Below, one piece after another: positions 24,087 to 34,400 of a stretch of 64,000 nucleotides of DNA (the first letter of the stretch is position 1; every line of letters starts with the position of its first letter). The DNA comes from Paulownia fortunei (Eukaryota; Streptophyta; Magnoliopsida; Lamiales; Paulowniaceae), in the NCBI GenBank assembly GCA_019321725.1, contig CM033106.1, positions 30,182,118-30,246,117 on the forward strand. The letters are read 5' to 3'. The notes beneath the pieces are model-generated. The model did not search any database. It saw only the letters and a program-made list of their open reading frames with translations, and was not told where the DNA came from. The translations under genes were made by a program, and so were the position numbers.

Positions 24087-24546
24087 GTCGAGTACCTATA
24101 GTTCATAAAAATAATGGAAGTACAAATAACACGAACCATAATAAATAAAGCTGGCTATAAGAGAACTAAGACAATAATTTCACGTATAAATCTTCTCCAA
24201 TTTGGACCTTTTTTCTTTAAATATTTTTGCCATTTAGTCAACCACGACTTTACCAACTCTCTACGTAAAAGCGGGTAAAACCACACTGCGATTTTTGTTT
24301 AGATATATCTATATACCAACACTCGTCTGAGATAACCAAACCACCTATCAGAACCGTTGATAATCTAAGGCTCATTAATCGACGATAGAGAGAAACAGTA
24401 TATGCCGATACGCGATATTACCATTTGGCGGGCGTCACAGACAATAAAGATATATAGATACACAAAATAGATGTATGCATCTTACAGAGGCGACTGAAGA
24501 AGAGCTCACCGACAATGGAGGACAAGCGGAGAGATTCCACCGGAAC
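24087..24546 (+). pseudogene. Truncated duplicate of SWI3D promoter and start
   Basis: It matches the region before and including the SWI3D start (about 31010-31446) with few differences. The ATG at 24515 and nine further codons (MEDKRRDSTG) are kept, then homology stops at CGGAAC and UTP23-flank sequence begins. This is the right edge of the duplicated unit. Confidence 0.88.
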
Positions 24547-24652
24547 GATATGTGAGTTGCTTTTTGTGCGTGGCGTTAGTAGTATCTACCAGATATATAA
24601 GGCTACACGATCTATTTTTTATGCCTTTCATGAAGTTTATTGTCGATTATAG
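24515..24652 (+). other. Chimeric 45-codon open frame at the duplication junction
   Basis: It begins with the first ten SWI3D codons under a copied SWI3D promoter and continues in frame into former UTP23 3'-flank sequence to a TAG. Nothing shows that it is translated; it is recorded because it is a de novo fusion with a plausible promoter. Confidence 0.4.
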
Positions 24653-24742
24653 GATAAAACAGATATCGATGTTATACCAAAACATTGAAGTGCAGTAGTG
24701 CTGGAGATCAGAAGATTACAATCTCTGAACTCAATTATTCAT

Positions 24743-25758
24743 TTATGCCTGCATCATAGTAGTCGAAGGAACCAAAACAAAATTATCTGCTGGAAAGAAA
24801 TGGCATACAGGGGAGGACCCTGGTTCGATCCCGAGCACCTGGAAGGACACGTGATTACGGCTCCACTGGGAGGTATCCATGTGGCAGACGGCAATAGCTT
24901 CAACCCTATCACCATTCTCTCCGATTAGTGGAACTCTGAACACCCTGCTCTCACTCTCTTGGTAATGACAATAGAAAACAGCATAAGGGTAAGGCATGGT
25001 GTGACACGCCACCATCTTGGGGCTGGAATTTCCTGGATTCCCATTATTGTATACTTCTGTAAATGGGTATTAGACTGTGTAAGGTGAGTTGTGGAGAGAA
25101 CCTTGATCTCTGTTTCTGAACCGAGGATCATTTTTGTGAAATCAAGCATTGACTCCCAAGATGTTGCACAGAGTTTGGTCTCACCCTTGATGTGCTTTGT
25201 CTCGCATTGTCTTAGTGTGTCTTCCATGGCTATGGATTGAGGGGAACCTTGAGAGAAAGAGAAGAGCTGGAGTAGGTGATGGAGTTCTTGGGATGAGAAG
25301 GGAATTGAATCGGCTTCTTCTCTTGGGAGTAAATGAGGAGATGCATCTAATTCCCTTCTTGGGAAGTAGATGGGAATTGTGTTCCCTAGTTTGAGGTCCT
25401 CCACGAAGAAGAACACTATCAGTGAAGAATCCATGTGATGCATGTGGGATGATGAATGGGAATGAACTTGCTCTATACGCATATCCGCACGAGCATTATG
25501 ATTATGGGCTCTAGGGTTGCTCAGGATCTCACCATCCATTTCCATTGAACCACTTCCATTACAAGCTCCCTGCCAATCATCACAGGTAATAGAGTTCATT
25601 TATAAGCTTTTCTTCAAGTAAACATATGGTTTTAATGTCTTGTTGTACCAGAATTGTGAAATATTAGAGTCAAGAATTGAGTTGGAGAGAGTTTTTGAGA
25701 GTTCAAAAATTACCTGTAGAAAGAGCAAGAGACTACAAAGTGCAAGCTTTACATCCAT
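24743..25758 (-). CDS. BURP-domain protein, unit 2 copy (one-base frameshift)
   Basis: Exon 1 (25758-25714) encodes the signal peptide MDVKLALCSLLLFLQ. Exon 2 runs from 25569 to the stop at 24743. A His-rich linker is followed by the BURP domain: FFVEDLKLG, ADSIPFSS, GETKLCATSWESMLDFTK, LQKYTI, then CHX10CHX26CHX25CH and PADNFVLVP. There are no candidate core peptides in the linker, so as a cyclase it would act on a separate substrate. The only lesion is in GGGG at 25019-25022, where unit 1 has five G; it shifts the frame just before the first CH. Since well-conserved genes in this window show the same kind of single-base loss, the gene may be intact in the organism. Its start lies 1.7 kb from that of OSP3, head-to-head. 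It could instead be a BURP protein of the RD22/USP type with a cell-wall role. Confidence 0.88.
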
Positions 25759-27445
25759 TGAACTTCTTTGTGGATATGCCTCCAAATTTTTCCAAGTTGG
25801 AAAAGATTGCAAGTAACTCAGTGTTAATATCCGGGCAGAGTATGTGTGCAATAATTGAACATTGTGATGAAATATTAAATTTCATAAATCTTCTTTTCTT
25901 AAGGATTACAAGGGTTATTTGATGATGTCAGACATGAAATAATCAAGAATTTTTATTGTTAATTTTATCCCATAATTGAAATATGTCCCACACTAATGAG
26001 CAAGTTGCAATTGCTTATTTTTAGCTACAATATATGTGTATAATATATACATATTTTTGTAGAGGCTGAAACTGCCGTTAGAGGAATTATGTAATGGGGA
26101 TTGGTATTTATTATTGCTATTTGAAGTTTGAGATTCGTTTCACCAATCAGCAAGTTGTTAAAAGATAAATTTTGTTTTCTTCTAAATTGTTGTTATTCAC
26201 TTTTTTTTGGTTCTTTTTCTGTTACTCCTCAAACCCATTTGAAACTTTTCCAAAAAATTCATAGAGGAGATAAAATAAAAAGAGGCTTTAAAGCTCTCAT
26301 AATTCCCCCCCCCTGAATTAGCTTTGAGAAGCAAATTTATCAAGGTCTCTCGTGTACCCAGCAGCTGTTCATGGTCATTAATCAAATGTACAAGTAACTT
26401 GTGCCTGGATATTCTAATAATCATGTGAGAAGAACCTAAACATAGGAAATTGAAAATGAACTGTCCACCAGATGTGGACCTGATTATAGCTTACGTGGAT
26501 GGTTATAACCAAATTTGTTTGCTTTTAAAATCTCAGAATGCAAATCCACGTGAAGATTTAGCTGCCTTATTTTAATATCTTAATGGATTAACAATTTTTT
26601 TCTTTGAATGTTTCTCTGTAATTTGGAATATTTGATAATTTTACAGGACTTTTCTGTTGACCCATTCTGATTACAAGGGATATTGCATATATATTTGTTA
26701 AAGCCATTCGCGTCCCTCAGGGTTTTATGGGGCGGTTGACAGAATTGATCTTTTTTTCTTTCTTTTTTTTATTTTCAGTTTTTGTTCCTATATCTTTCAT
26801 CATATGTTATGTGCAACAATAAGTTCATCAACATAATACAATAATTGTGCAAATTATTTAACCATTCCCCATATTTTATAGGGTCTATTAGTATACGTAT
26901 GATAATTTGTACGTTTGAATTTGTATTTTGTTTTTTGATTTTAAAATATTGTTATTCATATTTTTAACACGCGTTGTGTACCTAATGCTATAATCAAATT
27001 GATGATGAGAAAGCAATAATTGTGCAAATTATTTAACCCTTCCCCATATTTGTTAGGGTCTATTAATAACGTATGACAATTTGTAAGTTTGTTTTTGTAT
27101 TGGTATATTATTTTTTGATTTTAAAATGTTATTCATATTTTTAACACACATTGTGTACCTAATGCTAGAATTGAATTGATTATGAGGAAGCAATAATTGT
27201 GCAAATTATTGAACCCTTACCCATATTTATTAGGGTCTATTGTATGTTTGTTTTTTGATTCAAAATATTATAATTTATTTTTTTTACATACATCATGCAT
27301 GCACGTAATGTTAGTATTGAATTGATTATGAGAAAGCATATATCATTAGCCATTAGCTAATTTATGTGTTTTTCTCCCTATAAATAGCATCTGCATTCTA
27401 CATGGAATTCAAGTCATAAAAGAGATTCTGATATTGATAAGAAAT
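25759..27445. promoter_or_regulatory. Shared divergent promoter region, unit 2
   Basis: 1.69 kb between the BURP and OSP3 start codons. The TATA box CTATAAATAG is at about 27379-27388. A block of about 175 bases is present three times (26840, 27015, 27192) where unit 1 has it once. No coding sequence is seen. Confidence 0.6.
26840..27350 (+). repeat. Triplicated promoter block upstream of OSP3
   Basis: Three imperfect copies start AATAATTGTGCAAATTATT at 26840, 27015 and 27192, with periods of 175 and 177 bases. Each contains the GGGTCTATT motif, and the copies at 26840 and 27015 keep a recognisable ACGTATGA. The third is partial at its centre. Unit 1 has a single version near 18005. Confidence 0.85.
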
Positions 27446-28443
27446 ATGAAATCCCTCTTCATCTTAGCCGGGCTCTTTTCTCTTGCTCTGGTATTTCCCA
27501 TGCCTTACTTTCTCAGTTCAATGCAATCCCATCTTTATCCTTATTTCACTTTCTGAACATGAAATTTTGAAAATTCCCTTTAGCCACCAAAAATTTTCAA
27601 ATCCCACTTGTTAGCTGTATCTATTTAGTAAAAAGCAACACTTTGGAAAACTAAGTGATGTATATCTCTTCAATACATACATACATGTATATTAACCGTA
27701 TATATATTGTTATCTTACATTCTGATCATCAATATGAAGTTCAGTGTTTGATTCCAGGTTCTGATCAAATGTTTCCTCTGTTAATGCAGTTTGCAAACAG
27801 CAATGCAAGAAAAGATCCAGGGGAGTACTGGCAAGGTGTTATGAAAGATGAGCCAATGCCTGAATTAATCCAGGGCCTTGTAGATGTAAGTAAAGTTACA
27901 TCTGTCTCCACCCAAAAGAATCAGTGTCACACTTCCACTGAATCACGGAGCTTTGAGCCAAGGCCTAATATCTCAGCTTACAATGATGATGAAAAACTGA
28001 AAGCAAAGAAATCTTACAGAGAGAAATTTGAGCCAAGGCCTAATATCTCAGCTTACAATGATGATTCTAAACTAAAAGAAAAGAAAGCTGCCATAAAAGA
28101 TTTTGAGCCAAGGCCTAACATTTCAGCCTACAATGATGATGTCAAGCCAGAGGATGAGAAATCTTTCACAGAAAACTTCGAACCAAGGCCTAACATATCA
28201 GCTTACACTGATGATGCTAAACAAATCGAACAGAAATCTTTCATGAAAGACTTCAAGCCAAGGCCTAGTATCTCAGCTTGCACTGATGGAGGCAAACTGA
28301 AAGAAGAGAAATCTTTCGTGAAAGACTTTGAGCCGAGGCCTAATATCTCAGCTTACAATGATGATGCCGTTGGAGTGGAGGCAAAGAAGGCTTTTGAGAA
28401 AGATTTTGAGTCTGAGCCAAATGTTTCTGTTTATAAGGAATAG
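27446..28443 (+). CDS. DUF2775 organ-specific tandem-repeat protein, unit 2 (OSP3)
   Basis: Exons 27446-27490 and 27790-28443 encode 232 residues. Exon 1 is the signal-peptide core MKSLFILAGLFSLAL; exon 2 starts FANSNARKDPGEYWQ, then MPELIQGLVDVSKV. Seven repeats of 24-26 residues follow. The variable segments in order are NISAY, NISAY, NISAY, NISAY, SISAC, NISAY and NVSVY, so six of seven keep Tyr at the same register. Linkers are rich in Lys, Glu and Asp. The frame is intact, the repeats are almost uniform, and the start is supported by a TATA box about 60 bases upstream. The protein is predicted to be secreted. Family membership is secure; the proposal that it is a multi-core substrate for the adjacent BURP protein is an inference from architecture. 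Confidence 0.88.
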
Positions 28444-29120
28444 GGGCAGCAGACCAATCATAATTGCATTAACTGCAACTGATGAACTGTAGATGGTTCT
28501 AGTTGGTGTTTCTGTGTGGTGTTCAAGTTGGTGTATTGTCATTGAATAAAGGATTCTGGTTGGATTGAAAATTATGAAAAAAAGAAGCATCACTTTTGCA
28601 GCAGCAGGGCTTTTTTGTCATTTGCATGTATATTCGAAAAGCTGATATCAAATCTACTCTGTAAATTGAATATATTGTCGGCTTTTGCTCCTCCATTATT
28701 TTCTGCAGTCCCATTCTCATAAAAAATGAAGACAATAACACATCTTTTTTTTCTTCTGATAATTAATTAGATGACATAATTGAATTTGCTTCTTATTTTA
28801 TAACATATCTTGGTGCAATTATATGGGCCAAAATGTCGTATATCAATAATGTGATTGTTTCATTATGCTTGATATTATTGTTCCTAATATAATTACAATA
28901 TAAATGACATAAGGTAGGCTCAATTATTATGTGACAAAGAAGGGCCTCCCAATTAATTCTTTATATTTTTCACTATTGTTGAAGGATGAATTCAGCGAAT
29001 TGTTTATCAGCTGGAATCTTTATCCATTATTTAGCTTGTGTTTTTGCCCTCTATAAATAGCCAGCATGGTGTTTGCAAGGAATCCAATTCAATTAGGAGA
29101 TACTAATTTTATTGGAAGAC
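28444..29120. other. Spacer between OSP3 and OSP4
   Basis: The OSP3 3' untranslated region has AATAAAG near 28543, followed by sequence aligned with unit 1. The OSP4 TATA box CTATAAATAG lies at 29051-29060. No gene is seen. Confidence 0.6.
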
Positions 29121-30077
29121 ATGAAATCCATTTTCATTTTAGCTGGCCTCTTTTGTGTTGCCCTGGTATGCACAAGCATTCCTTGGTTTTTTGGAAATTA
29201 TATGTAGCCACATTCCAAGAGCTATATCATCATTTTCCTTTTTGCAACTTGAAGTTCTTGAAAATCATGTTATTAGTGTGTTTGGAAGCATAGAATTTGG
29301 CTGGTAGAATTGGAATTGATGAACATCTATTCAAATTTGAATAAAAGTATATTTCCTATTCCAAATCCAAGGCTTCAGTTCCTTGATACCGAATACTATA
29401 TTAATTTGTAAATCTAGTGTTTTTAGCCACATCTAATAAGTAGAGGAAAACTTGAGCAGGAAAGCCTCAAGAAAACCGGACACATATATATTTTGCATTA
29501 TAATGTTGTTACAATCCCATATAATTCTGAATTCATCAATTTTTAGTTTGATTCGAATTTCTACTTATGTCTTCTCTCTGAAATGCAGTTTGCAAGCACT
29601 ACAAATGCAAGGAAAGATCTGGGGGAGTACTGGCAGGGTGATATGAAAGACCAGCCAAAGCCTGAGTTAATAATTCAAGGCCTTGTTGATGTATCTAAAG
29701 TCACATCAATATTCAAGAAAAGGAGTGATTATCGCAGTTCAACTGAGCCACTTAACTTTGATCCAAAGCCTAGTATTTCGACTGATGATGAGAAATCTTT
29801 GGCCAAAGACTTTGAGCCTCGGCCTGGTACCTCAGCCGGCACCAATGATGACAAAGCAAAAGAAGAGAAAATCTTCACAAATGAGTTTAAGACAAGTACT
29901 AACCTTTGGGTTTACAATGATGATCCCCAGCCAGAAGAGAAATCATTCAGAAAAGAGTTTAATACTGGGCCTAATCTCTGGGTGTACAGTGATGATGCCA
30001 AACCAAGAGATGAGAATTTGTTCACAAAAGAGTTTAAGACAGAGCCTGGTTTTCGGGTTTACAATGATAATGTCTAG
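29121..30077 (+). CDS. DUF2775 organ-specific tandem-repeat protein, unit 2 second gene (OSP4)
   Basis: Exons 29121-29165 and 29589-30077 encode 177 residues. Exon 1 is MKSIFILAGLFCVAL; exon 2 starts FASTTNARKDLGEYWQ, then GLVDVSKVTS. Five repeats follow, of which the first two are degenerate at the variable segment (SIST without Tyr, then GTSAG). The last three read NLWVY, NLWVY and GFRVY, each followed by a short acidic stretch. The segments therefore differ from those of OSP3 while the flanking frame is the same, as would be expected if paralogues specify different peptides. The ATG at 29121 is preferred to the one at 29066 because it alone opens a signal peptide at the conserved distance from the intron. 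The frame is intact, and a TATA box lies about 65 bases upstream. Confidence 0.86.
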
Positions 30078-31411
30078 TTTTTGTTTTGTATATTGTATGC
30101 AAAGGGTCATGTCAAAATGGTGTTTTAACTTGAATAAGAATTGGTGATTACAACCACAATGCTGATTTTCTCCTATCGATGAATGAATTCACAATAAAAA
30201 TATAAGCAAAACCATGATATCTTTGTTGATAGTGTGTCTTATCTCAGGAGGTGGAGCTAGATGAACTGGATAGAGTGAAACTCGTGTTACTTAGGACCAA
30301 CTTTTAAGCTGAATAACACTTGTATACTGTAATTGAATTTTATCATATTCTGGTTGTATTATCTGTGTATAATAATACTTGGAGTGGATCAGAAGAATGC
30401 TTCTGAAGAATATGTTCTAAGTTAGACCATAATGTCTGATGCCTGAGGCACAAACAAGGTCGGATTACCTGAACCTGATTTCAAATTTCAAGTTGGGCAT
30501 GGGATAGTATTGATCTGCCCGATCGGATAATCGGATACCTGACTTGATTAAGCTTGCTCTGCAAAGAGGAGCAAGCTTGCTGGCCGTTGCCTCTATTTTC
30601 TTTTTTTCTTTTTCCCCCCAAAAATGAAAAAATGTCGTATAGGAAAATATATTCTCCGATTCACAATCCAAAGTTCAGGCTTAATCCGACAACCACCACT
30701 AAGACTTTATCCATTTTCAACTTCGCCGTTGAATTACAAATTGGTTAAAAAATTTCAGCCTTTGTAATATTAAAATTGATGAAAACAAATTCAAATTTGG
30801 ACAATAAAAGATAATATAGTGGAGTTTTTATTCAAAATCTTTAGTTCTACTCTATGAAAAGAAATTGTCATATGATGGAATCATTATTCGGTGTAGAACT
30901 CCCAATAAAAACAATTGGTTCGTTTAATTGGTACTCCACATAATATTATGTAAATTTTGAATATATAATATTTCATCAGTAAATTCATGTGGAGTCGAGT
31001 ACCTATAATATATAACAATAATGAAGTACCAATAACACGAACCACAACAAATAAAGCTGGCTAGAGGAGAACTAAGGCAAATAATTTATTATATAAATCC
31101 TCTCCAATCTGGACCTTTTTCTTTAAATATTTTTTCCATTTAGTCAACCACGACTTTACCAACTCTCTACGTAAAAGCGGGTAAGCGACTTTTGTTTAGA
31201 TATATCTATATACCGACACTCGTCTGAGATAACCAAACAACCTATCAGAACCGTTGATAATCTAAGGCGGATTAATCGACGATAGAGAGAAACAGTTTAT
31301 GCCGATACGCGATATTACAATTAGGCGGGCGTCACAGAGAATAAAGAAATATAGATATACAAAATAGATGTATGCATCTTACAGAGGCGACTGAAGAAGA
31401 GCTCACGAACA
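30078..31411. promoter_or_regulatory. OSP4 3' flank and SWI3D upstream region
   Basis: The left part matches sequence after OSP2 in unit 1. The right 400 bases are the SWI3D promoter, which has a close copy at 24087-24514. No gene is seen. Confidence 0.55.
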
Positions 31412-34400
31412 ATGGAGGACAAGCGAAGAGATTCCACCGGAACCCCGCCGCCGCCCGCATCCATGACGGAGGCACCGCCGTCGGAGCATCCGATGTCTCG
31501 GCGGAGAGGCGGAGGGCAGAAGCGGAAATCGACCTCTATCAACAGCGGCGGCGGCAGCTCGACACCTCAAACGACGTCATCTAAGAGACAGGCTCGGGAT
31601 AAGCCGCCCGTGGTGCCTTTCCCTCCGATCCACATGAATGGACCCTGCACTAGGGCACGCGTGCAACCTTACAACAGCAACAGCTTCTCTGAGGTGGCTC
31701 TGGTAAAAAGCGAGGCGGATGCGCGGGAGGCGGCGGCGAAGGCGGAGGAGATGAGTAGAATGACTGAGAATTGGGAGGCATTGGAGGCGAAGATTGAGGC
31801 TGAGTACGAAGCGATTAGATCGAGGGATGCGAATGTTCATGTGGTGCCTATTCATGCTGGTGAGTGTGTGGTTTGTACGACGACATTTCACTCTAATTGT
31901 TTGTTTTGGAATATTGAGATGTGTGATTCTTGAATTTACAGGCACATTTCTCACTGTTATTGTCTATATTGAGGATTTAGACCTGTGCAGTTGTGTAATA
32001 GTTGAACTAAAAGGCATTGAAATGACAGTTTGGTGATTTTGAGTAGAAGTAATTACATTATCTTTTGCATTTTGTGGTGAAGCGTTCACTTCTGAAGTTA
32101 GGGTTTTGTGAGGGACTTTGGGTAAGTGTTCTTCCATCCACATTTTATAATATGAAAATTTGGAAATCAATATTATTTCTCTGTCTTAACTTGAATTCTT
32201 TTAATTCATTGAGTTTACGACGAGACATATATATTGGGTAAGCATTTTTTACATGTTTGATCACAACGGTAGTTAGGTAGGAATAATACCCGAGGGAGAC
32301 CAGTGAGGATATTCTCTGTTGTTATTAAGTGAATATAATTTCCTTCCAGGATATTAGTGGAAAAGGATTAAGGAAAACTTAGTTCGCGTGTAACTGCAGC
32401 CTCTCTGCCTTGACCCCTTTCCCCTTTATCCCTGTCAATGAATGCCTTTTATGGTTCTTCTCTGTGTTTGGGAGGCGAAAATATATGGGAATTCCAATTT
32501 TCTATGATCTTGTTTTGTATTGCTTACTTGCTGAAAATCAAAACTCCAAGTTTGGGCTTTGTTAGAAAATTTAGATAAGCTATTGAAAATAGCTTGTGAT
32601 CAAATTTATCTTTCTGTCATTATGTGTGTTATAGGTTGGTTTTCGTGGACGAAAATCCATCCACTGGAGGAGAGGATGTTGCCTTCATTCTTTAATGGGA
32701 AATCAGAAACTAGGACTCCGGAAATATATATGGAGATACGTAATTGGATAATGAAGAAGTTTCATCTCAATCCCAATGCACAAATTGAGTTGAAACACCT
32801 GTCCGAGCTTACAGTTGGAGAATTGGATGCTCGGCAAGAGGTGATGGAGTTTCTGGACTACTGGGGTTTGATTAATTACCATCCATTCCCACATCATGAA
32901 CCTGCTGCTATGATTGTTGATGCTGATGCTAACAAGGATGAAGCTGGGAAAATGGACTCTTTGGTGGAAAAGCTATTTCAGTTTGAAACCGTGCAAGCAT
33001 GGACTCCAATTGTTCCCAGGATGAATACAGCGATACCAGCCATGTCATCTGGCTTATTTCCGGAATCTGTCGTTACTGATGAACTGGTGAAGTCTGAGGG
33101 TCCTGCCGTTGAGTACCATTGTAATTCTTGTTCAGCAGATTGTTCTCGGAAGCGCTATCATTGCCAGAAGCAGGTTTCTTTGTCTTTGGCATTGTTTTTC
33201 CCTTTTATTGAATGTTTATTCTGGCTGCAGAATCATCTCTGAGGATTCATTGCTTGAGTTTATTTTTCCAAGCACCTGAAAGTAAACATTTTGCATAATG
33301 GTCCCTTTGTTAAAGGCATGAATTAAAAACTCAGTAATTTCAATATTTGTGGGTATATGTGCACATTTACTTCGTCAATCACAATTCATTTCATCATGAT
33401 TGAAAAATGATGGGGAAGAGCTAGCTTCCGTGCATGGATATATGCTTTCTTACCGTTGACATTAGGATTCTTAATGTGCTAAAAAGGTCCTGTAGTTGTT
33501 GATAAACAATTAAAAAAATTACCATTCAAGGTAAATATTTAGAATGGCTTGTCGTTTACCCATTGGATGAGTGGATGTATAATTTACCTGAATTGCAGAA
33601 TTTGTGCGAATGCTGGACGTTTTCTGATTTGTTGTGGGCAAGGTGGATCTATCACTGTTAAAAAGTTAAATTATTCATGCAAACAGACAGACCTTGTACA
33701 AAACTGCTTTCTGAAATGTTCCAACATGAGAGCATTAATGAGTTGCATCATGCAGACATGGTATACTCAGTTTGAAACATCATGAGATAGAAAAGCTCAT
33801 AAAACAGAGCTTAAAACTAAATGTAAACAACAGTAACCCAGTCTAAGGAGTAGCTTATGTAACCAGAGTGTGGCATGAAAAGAACTAAGGGAAAAGCTAA
33901 ATAAATCTTTGATGCTTGGTTCCTGAATAAACTGTCCATATGTATGGAATCTGTCTATGATCTTATGATCTTTTTTTCCTTCATGGATTCCTATTAATTA
34001 ACATTGACTGGAAGGAAGTTACTGAAAATATAATAATCATTTAGCAGTATAAATAGCTGTTCTGTAGTAGAAACAAATTTGCTGCTCCTGTGACTACTTA
34101 TGCAAGTTGCCAGCTTTTTCCAACTTTTAAGTTTGTAGTCCATTCACTCTCTATCAGGTAAATAGCTCCTAGAATTTGTTCTGTAGTTATCTGTATGGAC
34201 TATTAATCGCTGGCTCCCATATAGTATGTATTAACCATGTACTCCCACCTCAAGAATGACATTAGAAGTATAGTTTCATGCCAGTTTGAGTGCCTATACC
34301 TATACCTATATTTTCCATGAAATTTACTTTCTTGCTGAACCCAATCTGTAAACAGGCAGATTTTGATCTGTGTGCGGATTGTTTCAACAATGGGAAGTTT

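Larger units (their letters stand above)
15632..24546. repeat. Tandem segmental duplication, unit 1
   Basis: It aligns in order with 24553-31446: the UTP23 3' flank, BURP gene, DUF2775 gene, second DUF2775 gene, SWI3D promoter and first ten codons. Two blocks are present only here, about 0.6 kb at 19367-19965 and 1.6 kb at 22192-23802, so this unit is about 8.9 kb against 6.9 kb for unit 2. The right end stops inside SWI3D exon 1 and joins UTP23 flank sequence. Confidence 0.85.
24553..31446. repeat. Tandem segmental duplication, unit 2
   Basis: The left end corresponds to about 15632 in the UTP23 3' flank and the right end to SWI3D exon 1. It carries the less damaged BURP gene, two intact DUF2775 genes and the genuine SWI3D start. 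Compared with unit 1, it has a triplicated promoter block and lacks the 0.6-kb and 1.6-kb segments. Confidence 0.85.

Noticed and set aside
28000..28443. Regular roughly 75-base repeats that might suggest an array such as CRISPR
   Set aside because: They are codon-phased protein repeats of a DUF2775 gene in a plant nuclear genome.
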